Shown here: positions 17,541-25,346 of the stretch, piece by piece
Numbering within the stretch: position 1 is the stretch's first letter
Layout of the letters: each line of letters opens with the position of its first letter
Assembly: GCF_004519545.1 (NCBI RefSeq)
Contig: NZ_SDKM01000009.1
Coordinates: 83,005-147,004, forward strand
DNA length: 64,000 nt
Direction of reading: 5' to 3'
Origin: Nocardioides guangzhouensis
GTDB lineage: Bacteria; Actinomycetota; Actinomycetes; Propionibacteriales; Nocardioidaceae
The notes under the pieces: model-generated
Told to the model about the DNA's origin: nothing
Seen by the model: the letters and a program-made list of their open reading frames with translations, nothing else
The model's database searches: none
Program-made: the position numbers and the translations under genes

Positions 17541-18297
17541 TCCCGCCGTCGACCCGGACAACCTCGCCGTTCATGTAGGAGTTGCGCAGGCACTCCAGCA
17601 CCATCGACGCGAGCTCCGCCGGCACGCCGAGCCGCTTCGGGAACAGCACGCTCTCCCCGAGCTTCGCCTTGAACGCCTCGGCGTCCTCGCCCTCGCCGTA
17701 GATCGGGGTGTCGATCAGGCCCGGGGCGACGGTGTTGACGCGGATGCCGACCGCGGCGAGGTCGCGCGCGACCGGGAGGGTCAGGCCGACGATGCCGCCC
17801 TTGGAGGAGGAGTACGCCGCCTGGCCGATCTGGCCGTCGAACGCCGCGACGCTGGCGATGTTGACCACCGCACCGCGCTCGCCGTTCGCGTCGGGGTCGT
17901 TGTGCGACATCGCGGTCGCAGCGAGCCGGATCGCGTCGAAGGTGCCGACCAGGTTGACCGCGATCACCTTCTTGTACGCGTCGAGGTCGTGCGCGGAGCC
18001 GAACTCGCCGTCGCGGCCGATGGTGCGCTGCGCGGTCGCGATCCCGGCGGAGTTCACCAGCACCCGGAAGTCGCCGAGCTCGCGGGCCTGCTCGACCGCG
18101 GCCTGGATCTGCGCGGTGTCGGTGACGTCGACCTTGACGAAGGTGCCGCCGACCTCGTCGGCGAGCGCCTGGCCGGCCTGGTCGTTGAGGTCCGCGACGA
18201 CGACCTTCGCGCCCGCGGCCGCGAGCTGGCGCACGACCGCGCCGCCGATGCCCGACGCGCCGCCGGTGACGAGAGCACTGACTCCTGTGATGTCCAT
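17521..18297 (-). CDS. Short-chain dehydrogenase/reductase (3-hydroxyacyl-CoA dehydrogenase type-2-like)
   Basis: 258 aa, normal for a classical SDR. Cofactor motif TGGASGIGGAVV (residues 11-22), VVVADLND with Asp after the second strand (favours NAD+), NSAGIATA, catalytic NIASVAAF Ser and YSSSKGG (Tyr-Lys), and APGLIDTP. The mid-region insertion GEFGSAHDLDAYKKV and the C-terminal MNGEVVRVDGGIRMPPK resemble HSD17B10/fatty-acid-oxidation SDRs. ATG 18297 gives the full Rossmann start; the longer frame reads through the repeat array and is spurious. Confidence 0.85.
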   Translation of the reverse strand: MDITGVSALVTGGASGIGGAVVRQLAAAGAKVVVADLNDQAGQALADEVGGTFVKVDVTDTAQIQAAVEQARELGDFRVLVNSAGIATAQRTIGRDGEFGSAHDLDAYKKVIAVNLVGTFDAIRLAATAMSHNDPDANGERGAVVNIASVAAFDGQIGQAAYSSSKGGIVGLTLPVARDLAAVGIRVNTVAPGLIDTPIYGEGEDAEAFKAKLGESVLFPKRLGVPAELASMVLECLRNSYMNGEVVRVDGGIRMPPK

Positions 18298-18441
18298 GCC
18301 ACGGAGCATAGGGACGAGGCCCGGACGCCGTGCGTCCGGCCCTCGTCTCCCGTGGTCTCCCCCGTGGCGGGTCTGGCGGTGCATGGTGCAAGCTGGCGCC
18401 CAGCGTTCCCGACCCAACTGGTCCAAGCCTCTGCCCCGTAC
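18298..18441. other. Non-coding stretch between SDR gene and repeat array
   Basis: Leader region of the SDR gene. No convincing promoter, operator or small gene was seen here; with the array it makes a gap of about 320 bp between genes. Confidence 0.4.
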
Positions 18442-18597
18442 GGTGACCCGGCACATCTTGTGCCGGGTCACCGCGACCCGTCCACGCCGAGTCGGCACAT
18501 CTTGTGCCGGGTCACCGCGACCCGTCCATGCCGAGTCGGCACATCTTGTGCCGGGTCACCACCCCCGGAACCACGCCGAGTCGGCACATCTTGTGCC
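18442..18597. repeat. Four-copy tandem array of a palindromic 44-45-bp repeat
   Basis: The core GGCACATCTTGTGCC (6-bp arms, TCT loop) occurs at 18450-18464, 18494-18508, 18538-18552 and 18583-18597, spaced 44, 44 and 45 bp. The sequence between cores is also repeated, with GGGTCACC after the core and CCGAGTC before it in copies 2-4. Copy 1 extends to perfect 14-bp arms, GGTGACCCGGCACA with its complement (18442-18472). It fills most of the gap between the dapF stop and the SDR start. It could be a terminator array for dapF or a multi-site binding array. It is not a CRISPR, because the inter-core segments are near-identical. Confidence 0.9.
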
Positions 18598-18615
18598 GGG
18601 TCAGCGGAAGGAGGG

Positions 18616-19449
18616 TCAGAGGGTGGTGGTGCCCCGGGCCACGATCACGGCCGGTCCGGCGAGCAGCGCCCGGTCGGTGGCGGTCCAGGTGACCGCGAGC
18701 GTGCCGCCCGGTACGTCGACCCGGTAGGTCACGTCGTCGGCCGGCGGCTGCGCGACCCCGTCGGCGACCGCTGCGGCGACCATCACCGCGCAGGCGCCGG
18801 TGCCGCAGGAGCGGGTCTCGCCGGAGCCGCGCTCGTGCACGCGGAACGCGACGTGGCGCTCCCCGCGCCGGGCAACGAACTCGATGTTGACGCCGTGCGG
18901 GTAGGTCGCGGCGTCGTACGACGGCTCGTCGAAGAGGCGGCCGGCGTCGTCGAGCGAGTCCACGAACGCGACCGCGTGCGGGTTCCCCATGTCCACGTGC
19001 GCCGCAGGCCAGGTGCGGGCGTCGACCGCGATCTTGCTCTCGCCGAGCACCCTCGGGCGGCCCATGTCGGCGGTGATCGTGCCGTCGTCGTCGAACCGCA
19101 GCACCTTGACCCCGTCGCGGGTGCCGACCGGCAGCGGCACGGAGAGGTCGACGAGGCCCTCGTCGGCGAGGTGCCGTGCGAACACCCGGATCCCGTTGCC
19201 GCACATCTCGGACAGCGAGCCGTCGCTGTTGCGGTAGTCCATGAACCACTCGGCGTCCTGGTCGATCCCGAGCGCGGCGGTGCGCACGACCCGGAGCACG
19301 CCGTCACCGCCGATGCCGGCCCGGCGGTCGCACAGCGCGACCACACGCTCCGGCGACAGCGCGCCGTGCACGGTGCCGTCGTGGTCGGGCAGCAGCACGA
19401 AATCGTTCTCGGTGCCGTGGCCCTTGAGGAACGGGTACGGCTCAGCCAT
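18616..19449 (-). CDS. dapF: Diaminopimelate epimerase
   Basis: 277 aa. Converts LL- to meso-diaminopimelate, the precursor of lysine and of the peptidoglycan cross-linking residue. Both catalytic cysteines are present, in MCGNGIRVF (about residue 88) and SCGTGACAV (about 220). The N-terminal KGHGTENDFVLL and GGDGVLRV are family signatures. The start overlaps the upstream PPOX gene by 8 bp, so the two are cotranscribed. The gene ends 19 bp before the palindromic array, which may terminate it. Position near miaA and hflX is conserved in actinobacteria. Confidence 0.96.
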   Translation of the reverse strand: MAEPYPFLKGHGTENDFVLLPDHDGTVHGALSPERVVALCDRRAGIGGDGVLRVVRTAALGIDQDAEWFMDYRNSDGSLSEMCGNGIRVFARHLADEGLVDLSVPLPVGTRDGVKVLRFDDDGTITADMGRPRVLGESKIAVDARTWPAAHVDMGNPHAVAFVDSLDDAGRLFDEPSYDAATYPHGVNIEFVARRGERHVAFRVHERGSGETRSCGTGACAVMVAAAVADGVAQPPADDVTYRVDVPGGTLAVTWTATDRALLAGPAVIVARGTTTL

Positions 19450-20092
19450 AGAGGCCCTTGGCGTAGTTCTCGGGCCTGTAGTAGTCGTCGAGCTGCTCGA
19501 CGGTCATGCCCGGGCGCTCGACCTCCTTGGCGATCAGCGCGCGCCGCGGCACCCGTCCCTCCGGGTCCCAGGTCTCGGGCTTCCAGAGGCCGGAGCGCAG
19601 GAACGCCTTCGCGCAGTGGAAGAAGATGTCCTCGATCTCGACCACGACCGCCAGCAGCGGCCGGTGTCCCTTGACCACCATCTCGTCGAAGAACGGCGCG
19701 TCGCTGACCAGCCGGGCCCGGCCGTTGATGCGGAGGGTGTCGCCGCGGCCGGGGATCAGGAAGTCCAGCCCGACGTGCGGGTTCTCGAGGATGTTGCGGT
19801 AGCCGTCGGCGCGCCGGTTGCCGGGCCGCTCGGCGATCGCGATGGTGCGGTCGTCGATGACGTGGACCAGCTGGCCGGCCGGGTCGCCCTTGGGCGAGGC
19901 GTCGCACGACCCGTCGGCGCCCGCGGTCGCCATCACGCAGAACGGTGTGGCGGCGAGCCACTCGCGGTCGACGTCGAGCAGCGCGGGCCGGCCCTTCTCA
20001 CGCACCATCTGCGAGGGCTCGCCGAACAGGTCGACCAGCTCGTCGACGCAGGCGATCTGGGTCCAGGCGGGTGCGGGCTCGGTCGTGGTCAC
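19442..20092 (-). CDS. Pyridoxamine 5'-phosphate oxidase-family flavoprotein
   Basis: 216 aa. A split-barrel FMN-binding protein: FCVMATAGADGSCDASPKGDP (first strands and phosphate-binding loop), TIAIAERPGNRRADGYRNI and the GLDFLIPGRGDTLRINGRARL strand. The pattern resembles the MSMEG_1061-type PPOX subgroup, whose members are putative FMN- or F420-dependent reductases. GTG at 20092 is chosen because it is the first start in frame downstream of the RibD-C gene, though its ribosome site is weak. Overlaps dapF by 8 bp. The reaction is unknown. Confidence 0.78.
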   Translation of the reverse strand: MTTTEPAPAWTQIACVDELVDLFGEPSQMVREKGRPALLDVDREWLAATPFCVMATAGADGSCDASPKGDPAGQLVHVIDDRTIAIAERPGNRRADGYRNILENPHVGLDFLIPGRGDTLRINGRARLVSDAPFFDEMVVKGHRPLLAVVVEIEDIFFHCAKAFLRSGLWKPETWDPEGRVPRRALIAKEVERPGMTVEQLDDYYRPENYAKGLYG

Positions 20093-20114
20093 CGCACCAG
20101 CGTACGGCGCGGGG

Positions 20115-20660
20115 TCACCGCCCGCGCGGCCCGACCACGTCGTACGTCGCGCAGACGAAGGCCCGGTTCTGCGCGACCTCGACCAGCCGCAGGTCGAACG
20201 GTCGCGGGAACAGCGGCCGTCCAGCACCGAGCGTGACCGGCGCGATCGACACCATGACCCGGTCCAGCAGCCCGGCCTCGGCGAACTGCGCGGCCAGGTC
20301 CCCGCCACCGATCACCCACACGTCCTTGCCGCCGGCCGCTTCGACCAGCTCGGCGTGGACCGGCGCCACGTCCCCCTGCGCGAACCGGAGGTCGGCGCCG
20401 GCGATCGGCTCGAGGTCGGCGTGCGTCATCACGACCGATGGCATGTCGTAGCTCCACGACTCTCCGGTGCGGGCGAGGTGGTCGCGGACCCACTCGAACG
20501 TCGTACGGCCCATCACCGTGGCGCCGACGTCGGCGATGAACGCGCCGTAGTTCATCGGCCCCTCCTCGTCGATGTCCTGCACGAACAGCCAGTCGAGGGA
20601 GTCGTGCTCGTCGGCGAGGTACCCGTCGAGCGTGGTGGCGGTGTAGAAGACGGTGCTCAT
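20115..20660 (-). CDS. RibD C-terminal/dihydrofolate reductase-fold protein
   Basis: 181 aa. Begins with STVFYTATTLDGYLADEHDSLDWL, the typical N-terminus of the RibD-C/DHFR-fold family. TVMGRTTFEWV and VWVIGGGDLAAQF (NADPH pyrophosphate loop) are also present. Members are NADPH-dependent reductases of unknown substrate, distinct from true folate reductases. It overlaps the AraC-DinB gene by ATGA, so regulator and reductase are translationally coupled. Confidence 0.82.
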   Translation of the reverse strand: MSTVFYTATTLDGYLADEHDSLDWLFVQDIDEEGPMNYGAFIADVGATVMGRTTFEWVRDHLARTGESWSYDMPSVVMTHADLEPIAGADLRFAQGDVAPVHAELVEAAGGKDVWVIGGGDLAAQFAEAGLLDRVMVSIAPVTLGAGRPLFPRPFDLRLVEVAQNRAFVCATYDVVGPRGR

Positions 20661-21595
20661 GCGGTGCCTCCCCGGCGTCGGGCCAGCCAGTCGATCGGGT
20701 CGCCGGCGTCGACCTCGACCCCGGCCTGGCGCAGCATGAGCCGCAGCAGCTGGCGGCGGTGCGCGCTGTAGGTGAGCACGTGGGCGATGACGCTGCCGAG
20801 CACGAAGCTCTCGGGCGGCTCGCAGAGCGCGTCGACGATCCGGTCGCCCCACGCGCCGCGGCGGTCGATGTCCCGGACCATCGCCAGCCAGCGGGCGGCG
20901 GCCGCCTCGTGCCGGTCGGCCAGTCGGACCGGGTCGTCGTCGGCCATGTCGGGGTAGTCGCCCCCCTCGATGGCGGCCAGCCAGATCTCGTGGGTGAGCA
21001 CGAGGTGCTTGCTGACCTGGGCGATCGTCTCGTCCGGGCCGTCGAACCCGAGCGGCTCGCTGCCCGGCACCCGGACGGTGCGGTACTCCTCCTCCGGCAG
21101 CGCCTTCACCAGCGCGAGCAGGTCGCGCACGTCCTCGATCCCGTGGTGCACCAGCAGCGCGGTCACGTCGTCGGTCGAGCGCTGCGTCGCGGCCTCGGTG
21201 CTGTCGATCCACAGGGACATCGGCGGGTGGAAGTGGATGCCGTTCGGCGCCGGCAGCCAGTGGTCGCCATCCTGGCGAGCGGTCGCGCTCGGCGGATGCC
21301 CGTAGGACCGCGAGAACGCGCGGCCGAACCCCTCGACAGAGTCGTAGCCGGCCTCGAACGCCACCTCGGTCACCGTCGCCCCGCGCCGCAGCCGCCAGGC
21401 CGCGCGCTCGAGCATCACCCGCCGTCGCATCGCGACCGGCGGCTCGCCGGCGCCGCGGGAGAGCTGACGGCTGAAGTGGTACGGCGAGGAGTAGGCGTCG
21501 CCGGCCATGTCGTCGAGCGTGCGGTTGTCCTCGTCGAGCACCGCGTCGAGCAGCTCGCGGAGCCGGTCCCGTCCCTCGGGATAGTCGTCGGGCAT
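20657..21595 (-). CDS. AraC-type regulator fused to a DinB-like domain
   Basis: 312 aa. Residues 1-105 form a tandem helix-turn-helix of the AraC class (DDMAGDAYSSPYHFSRQLSR; VTEVAFEAGYDSVEGFGRAFSRSYGHPP). Residues about 140-300 look like a DinB/YfiT four-helix bundle (VSKHLVLTHEIWLAAIEGG; ESFVLGSVIAHVLTYSAHRRQLL) with widely spaced histidines that bind metal in relatives. It is the first gene of a two-gene unit with the RibD-C reductase. The DinB part may sense a ligand or use a thiol (inference). Confidence 0.75.
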   Translation of the reverse strand: MPDDYPEGRDRLRELLDAVLDEDNRTLDDMAGDAYSSPYHFSRQLSRGAGEPPVAMRRRVMLERAAWRLRRGATVTEVAFEAGYDSVEGFGRAFSRSYGHPPSATARQDGDHWLPAPNGIHFHPPMSLWIDSTEAATQRSTDDVTALLVHHGIEDVRDLLALVKALPEEEYRTVRVPGSEPLGFDGPDETIAQVSKHLVLTHEIWLAAIEGGDYPDMADDDPVRLADRHEAAAARWLAMVRDIDRRGAWGDRIVDALCEPPESFVLGSVIAHVLTYSAHRRQLLRLMLRQAGVEVDAGDPIDWLARRRGGTA

Positions 21596-21643
21596 GCCGA
21601 CAGTCTGTCCCGGCCGGGCGGTCCGGCGCCCGACCGTTCTTGC

Positions 21644-22567
21644 TCAGGCCGGTCCCGCGCCCACCGCGACCAGGGCCTTCGCCAGCCGGTCCGGGTCGGC
21701 GCTGTCGACCCAGGTGATCCGCGGATCCTTGTGGAACCACGAGTCCTGGCGCCGTGCGAAGCGCCGGGTCGCCGCCGCGGTCCGCTCCCGCGCCTCGGCC
21801 TCGGTGGTCTCGCCGGCGAGGTGCGCCATCACCTCGGGGTAGCCGATCGCCCGCGACGCGGTCCTGGTCTCCGCCAGCCCCCGGGCGACCAGCGCCTCGA
21901 CCTCGGCGACGAACCCGGCCTCGAACATCGCCTCCACCCGGCGGGCGATCCGGTCCTCCAGCGTCCGCCGGTCCATCGCGACGCCGACCTGGTGCGCGCC
22001 CGGCACCTCGTACTCCAGCCGGGGCAGGCTCGCGCTGAACGGCCGGCCGGTGATCGTGACCACCTCGAGCGCCCGGACGATGCGACGGCCGTTGGTCGGC
22101 AGGATGCCCGAGGCCGCGTCCGGGTCGACGTCCCGCAGCCGCTGGTGCAGCGCCGCCGGGCCGGCGGCCGCGAGCTCGTCCTCCAGCGCCCGCCGTACGT
22201 CGGCGTCGGTGCCGGGGAACTCGAACCGGTCGAGCACCGCACGTGTGTAGAGGGCGGAGCCGCCGACCAGGACCGGCACGACACCGCGGTCCCGCAGGTC
22301 GTCGATCGTGGCCCGCGCCATCCGCTGGAACTCCGCGACCGAGGCGGTCTCGTCGATGTCGAGAACATCGAGCAGGTGGTGCTGGATGCCCCGGCGCTCG
22401 GCCACGGGCAGCTTCGCCGTGCCGACGTCCATGCCGCGGTAGACCTGCATCGCGTCGGTGTTCACCACCTCTCCGCCGAGGTGCCCGGCGAGGTCCAGCG
22501 ACAGCTCGGTCTTGCCGGAGGCGGTGGCGCCCACGACGGCGATGACGGGTACGTCGCGGGGCGGCAT
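21644..22567 (-). CDS. miaA: tRNA dimethylallyltransferase
   Basis: 307 aa. Adds a dimethylallyl group to A37 of tRNAs reading UNN codons; MiaB, encoded 3 kb away, then methylthiolates the same base. Visible features are the P-loop VVGATASGKTELSLDLA (about residues 10-26), the DAMQVYRGMDVGTAK substrate segment, and HHLLDVLDIDETASVAEFQ. The family's GTNGRRIVRALEV motif appears as PTNGRRIVRALEV. A swinging domain is followed by TRRFARRQDSWFHKDPRI. Confidence 0.96.
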   Translation of the reverse strand: MPPRDVPVIAVVGATASGKTELSLDLAGHLGGEVVNTDAMQVYRGMDVGTAKLPVAERRGIQHHLLDVLDIDETASVAEFQRMARATIDDLRDRGVVPVLVGGSALYTRAVLDRFEFPGTDADVRRALEDELAAAGPAALHQRLRDVDPDAASGILPTNGRRIVRALEVVTITGRPFSASLPRLEYEVPGAHQVGVAMDRRTLEDRIARRVEAMFEAGFVAEVEALVARGLAETRTASRAIGYPEVMAHLAGETTEAEARERTAAATRRFARRQDSWFHKDPRITWVDSADPDRLAKALVAVGAGPA

Positions 22568-22583
22568 GCCCGTAGTCTGCCAA

Positions 22584-22602
22584 CGAGGGCTCGGCGCCCT
22601 CG
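22584..22602. repeat. 7-bp hairpin between miaA and a divergent small gene
   Basis: CGAGGGC and GCCCTCG flank the loop TCGGC in the 65-bp divergent gap. Could be a regulatory dyad or RNA hairpin in the leader of the gene at 22633. Confidence 0.35.
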
Positions 22603-22632
22603 CATTTCGGGCAACAACCCCCAGGAGCAGCC

Positions 22633-22836
22633 ATGGGATTCCTCGACAAGCTCAAGGGCACGGTGGGCAAGGCCGTCGACGACCACGGCGACACGATCGC
22701 CCAGGGGATCGACAAGGCGGCCGAGGTCGTCGACGGCAAGACCGGCGGCAAGCACCACGACAGGATCGAGCGGGGCACGGCGAAGGCCAAGGACGCCCTC
22801 GACAAGCTCGACGGCAAGGACGACGACATCCGCTGA
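22633..22836 (+). CDS. Small antitoxin-like protein (Rv0909/MT0933 type)
   Basis: 67 aa, highly charged, predicted helical: MGFLDKLKGTVGKAVDDHGD followed by IAQGIDKAAEVVDGKTGGKH and an acidic tail. This is the pattern of the actinobacterial family annotated as antitoxin protein of a toxin-antitoxin system. No toxin gene (such as an Rv0910-like START-domain protein) is adjacent, so the label is by resemblance and a general small stress-related protein is possible. CAGGAGCAG lies 6-8 nt before ATG 22633. Confidence 0.65.
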   Translation: MGFLDKLKGTVGKAVDDHGDTIAQGIDKAAEVVDGKTGGKHHDRIERGTAKAKDALDKLDGKDDDIR

Positions 22837-22913
22837 CCACGGCGCGTCACGACCGGCGGGTACGGTCGGGACGGACGGCCGGGAACGGCCCGGCCGCTGG
22901 CAACGGAGACGAC

Positions 22914-23162
22914 ATGAGCCAGCTGACTCTCGGATCGGCTCCTCCCATCGACCCGACCGAGCCCATCGATCCCGGCGTACCAGGCCCGGTGCCCGACCCC
23001 GGCACCCCCGACCCCGCCGTGCCCTCGCCCGAGCCGGTGCCGCCGGCACCCACCCCCTCGCCGCTGCCCGGCGAACCGGGCCAGCCACTGCCGCCAGAGC
23101 CGGAGCCCGGGCCGAGCGGGCCCGACCTGCCGCCGAGCAAGCCACCGATGGTGGTGCCCTGA
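22914..23162 (+). CDS. Small proline-rich protein of unknown function
   Basis: 82 aa, of which roughly 40% is proline, with repeated Pro-x-Pro, Pro-Glu and Gly-Pro units and no hydrophobic segment. Codon third positions are G/C-rich, and a CGGAGAC site precedes ATG 22914, so it may be translated. It would be unstructured. It lies between the antitoxin-like gene and the NUDIX gene. No function can be assigned. Confidence 0.5.
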   Translation: MSQLTLGSAPPIDPTEPIDPGVPGPVPDPGTPDPAVPSPEPVPPAPTPSPLPGEPGQPLPPEPEPGPSGPDLPPSKPPMVVP

Positions 23163-23170
23163 CCCGCCCC

Positions 23171-23176
23171 TAGGGT
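23171..23176 (+). promoter_or_regulatory. -10 box for a probable leaderless NUDIX transcript
   Basis: TAGGGT lies 7 nt upstream of ATG 23184, the spacing expected if transcription starts at or next to the start codon. This favours the ATG over the in-frame GTG at 23175, which overlaps the box. Confidence 0.5.
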
Positions 23177-23183
23177 GGGCCGC

Positions 23184-23675
23184 ATGCACTCGCGCTTCAC
23201 GGTCGTCCCCGCGTCGTACGTCTTCCTGCTGCGGGGCGACGGTGGCCCGGGCGGCGCGACAGAGGTGCTGCTGCAGCTGCGGCAGAACACCGGCTTCATG
23301 GACGACCACTGGGCGGCCGCGGCCGCGGGCCACGTCGAGAAGGGCGAGACGGCGTACGACGCCGCGCACCGCGAGGCCCGCGAGGAGCTCGGGCTGAGCG
23401 AGGTCGCCCTGGAGTTCGTGACGTCGATGCAGCGCACCCGCGGCGGCGAGCCGATCGACGAGCGGATCGACTTCTTCTTCACCGCCCGCTCGTGGGCCGG
23501 CGAGCCGACGATCGCCGAGCCCGACAAGTGCGCAGCGCTGAAGTGGGTACCTCTCGACCAGCTGCCTGACCCGGTGGTGCCGCACGAGCTGCAGGTGCTC
23601 GAGGGACTCCGGTCGGGAGTCGTGGCGCCGTACACGACGTACGGCTTCGAGTCGGGGGCGGAGGGCTCCCGGTAG
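23184..23675 (+). CDS. NUDIX hydrolase
   Basis: 163 aa from ATG 23184. A complete NUDIX box is present (GHVEKGETAYDAAHREAREE, then LGL; about residues 47-69), binding Mg2+ to cleave a nucleoside diphosphate linked to another group. LRQNTGFMDDHWAAAAAGH precedes it, and IDFFFTARSWAGEPTIAEPDKCAALKW follows, as in MutT-like NTP/sugar-nucleotide hydrolases. Substrate not predictable. Confidence 0.88.
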   Translation: MHSRFTVVPASYVFLLRGDGGPGGATEVLLQLRQNTGFMDDHWAAAAAGHVEKGETAYDAAHREAREELGLSEVALEFVTSMQRTRGGEPIDERIDFFFTARSWAGEPTIAEPDKCAALKWVPLDQLPDPVVPHELQVLEGLRSGVVAPYTTYGFESGAEGSR

Positions 23676-23732
23676 GAGCGGTGGGGGGACCGCACGATCG
23701 CCGGCCGCGGCCGGCGGAGGGAGGTAGAGAAC

Positions 23733-23990
23733 GTGATCGACGAGCTGGGCCCCAAGCCCGACGCGACCACCGAGCAGCCCGAGAGGTTCCCCGGCGGGGC
23801 GGACTCGGTCGCCGACGAGGAGAAGTACGGCGCGATCCCCGACACCCCGACGGTGCCGGACCTGGACCCGGACGCGAACCCCGCGGTCGAGGACGCCGCT
23901 CCCGACGAGGTCAAGCAGCCGGACGAGAAGCAGCAGGAGCCGGACCGCGGCACCTCCGGCGAGGACGACCCGCCGGACGAGCCCGCCTGA
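23733..23990 (+). CDS. Small acidic disordered protein
   Basis: 85 aa, rich in Asp, Glu, Pro and Lys, with no hydrophobic core (IDELGPKPDATTEQPER at the start, a run of Asp/Pro-containing units, GEDDPPDEPA at the end). GTG 23733 has GGAGGGAGG about 8 nt upstream, good evidence of translation. Function unknown. It is one of three consecutive small polar proteins in this interval. Confidence 0.6.
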   Translation: MIDELGPKPDATTEQPERFPGGADSVADEEKYGAIPDTPTVPDLDPDANPAVEDAAPDEVKQPDEKQQEPDRGTSGEDDPPDEPA

Positions 23991-24035
23991 GCGCACCGCC
24001 GGCATGACGTCCGGGGCGGTGGGTACCGACGCGTC

Positions 24036-24314
24036 ATGAGCGATCCCGACGAGCTGCGAGAGTCCCAGCCCAACGCCGGCGGGCCGCATGGCGCCGCGGG
24101 CGGCATGGGCGTGAGCAGCGAGCGCGTCGGCCCCACCGGCCCCGGCCAGGAAGGCACCGACGGCCTGCGCGACACCTCCGTCGACCGGCCACCGGACGAC
24201 GACGCCCCGCCCGAGCAGCGTGCCGGCAACCCCGAGGACAACCCGACCGGCATCCCGCCCCTGCGGGCCCGCGACGGCGCCGAGCCCGCTGGACGGAGCG
24301 ACGGCGCCGCGTGA
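24036..24314 (+). CDS. Small polar protein, conserved-looking, unknown function
   Basis: 92 aa starting MSDPDELRESQPNAGGPHGA with a GMGVSSERVGPTGPGQ segment and TDGLRDTSVDRPP. It is Gly/Pro/Asp-rich and probably disordered. The motif-like blocks suggest a conserved actinobacterial hypothetical, but I cannot verify conservation. A separate short unit upstream of the AbiEi-like pseudogene. Confidence 0.6.
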   Translation: MSDPDELRESQPNAGGPHGAAGGMGVSSERVGPTGPGQEGTDGLRDTSVDRPPDDDAPPEQRAGNPEDNPTGIPPLRARDGAEPAGRSDGAA

Positions 24315-24324
24315 CGCTCGGCGC

Positions 24325-25312
24325 ATGCGCCCCGAGATCGTCGAGTTGCTCGCCTCGCAGGACCAGGTGGTCCGGCGCGCGCAGCTGCTCGAGGCCGGGC
24401 TCGACCCGAACGACGTACGCCGGCTCCTGCGTCGGCGCGACTTGTCCGCCGTGCACCCGGGCGTGTACGCCGGGCACAACGGGCCGCTGTCCTGGCAGCA
24501 GAGGGCGTGGGCTGCGGTCCTGCACGCCTGGCCCGCGGCCCTCAGCCACGACTCCGCGCTACACGCGGCCGGCGGTCCCGGCCGTCGCGACCGGATCGAC
24601 CAGGCACCGCTGCACATCGCCGTCGACCGTGGCCGGTCGTCCACCTCTCCGCTGCCCGGGGTGGTGACGCACCACCTCGCTGGGCTCCAGAGGAAGGCCC
24701 TGTGGAACGTCGGTCCGCCGCGGCTGCGGATCGAGGAGGCGCTCGTCGACGTGGCTGCCGGAGCAGCCACCGACTTCGACGCCATCGCGACGCTGGCGGA
24801 CGCCGTCCAGGCCCGGCGTACGACGGCGCCGAGGATCCGGGCCGCACTGGACGAGCGGAGCCGCGTCGCCCGCCGGGCGTTCCTGGTCGGCATCCTCACC
24901 GACCTGGCGGAGGGGACGTGCTCGAGCACGGGTACCTCGTGCGCGTCGAGCGCCCGCACGGTCTGCCCAGGGCCGGGCGGCAGGTGATGGCCTTCGCCGC
25001 GGCCCGGTCTGTCGCGACGTGGTCTACCGGCGGCAGCGTCACGTGGTCGAGCTCGACGGGCGGGCGTTCCACGACTCCGCCCGTGGCCGGGACAGTGACC
25101 TGGACCGGGACCTGGTGGCCGCGGTCGACGGCCTCAGCACCACACGCATCGGCTGGGGCCAGGTCTTCGGCCGTGCCTGCCGGACCGCCTGGCTGGTCGG
25201 CCGGGTCCTGCACGGCCGCGGGTGGACCGACCGTCCCGTCGCTTGTCCGGACTGCACACCGGACGAGCTCGCCCTCTGGACACGAGTGCCCCGCACAGGT
25301 GGCACCCCGTGA
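24325..25312 (+). pseudogene. Frameshifted AbiEi/DUF559-type protein gene
   Basis: Frame 1 from ATG 24325 reads a winged-helix AbiEi-like N-terminus (QDQVVRRAQLLEAGLDPNDVRRLL; LSAVHPGVYAGH) and continues to about 24915. The expected endonuclease-like tail then appears in frame 3 (VLEHGYLVRVERPHGLPRAGRQ, 24920-25010) and finally in frame 2 (VVYRRQRHVVELDGRAFHD, 25019-25312). The first shift fits a 7-bp deletion between GTGCTCG direct repeats; the second fits loss of about 1 or 4 nt near 25011-25016. Intact relatives join an AbiEi-type DNA-binding region to a restriction-like fold. Assembly errors in high-GC DNA remain an alternative to true decay. Confidence 0.75.
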
Positions 25313-25346
25313 CACTGGTGTGGGGCGGATCCTTCGCGACGCCTGA

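Noticed and set aside
18442..18597. CRISPR array
   Set aside because: The segments between the repeated cores are themselves nearly identical, the period is too short for distinct spacers, and no cas genes are nearby.
17450..19674. Long plus-strand and minus-strand frames through the SDR, array and dapF (such as 17452-19674)
   Set aside because: Shadow frames produced by high GC; the opposite strand encodes clear SDR and DapF proteins, and the translated array gives only repeated low-complexity peptides.
22633..22836. Complete toxin-antitoxin operon
   Set aside because: Only an antitoxin-like protein is present; the next genes encode a proline-rich peptide and a NUDIX hydrolase, not a recognisable toxin.
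20115..24959. 1614-aa minus-strand frame
   Set aside because: A chance open frame running through the AraC-DinB and miaA genes in the wrong frame; only the last 181 residues (RibD-C protein) are real.
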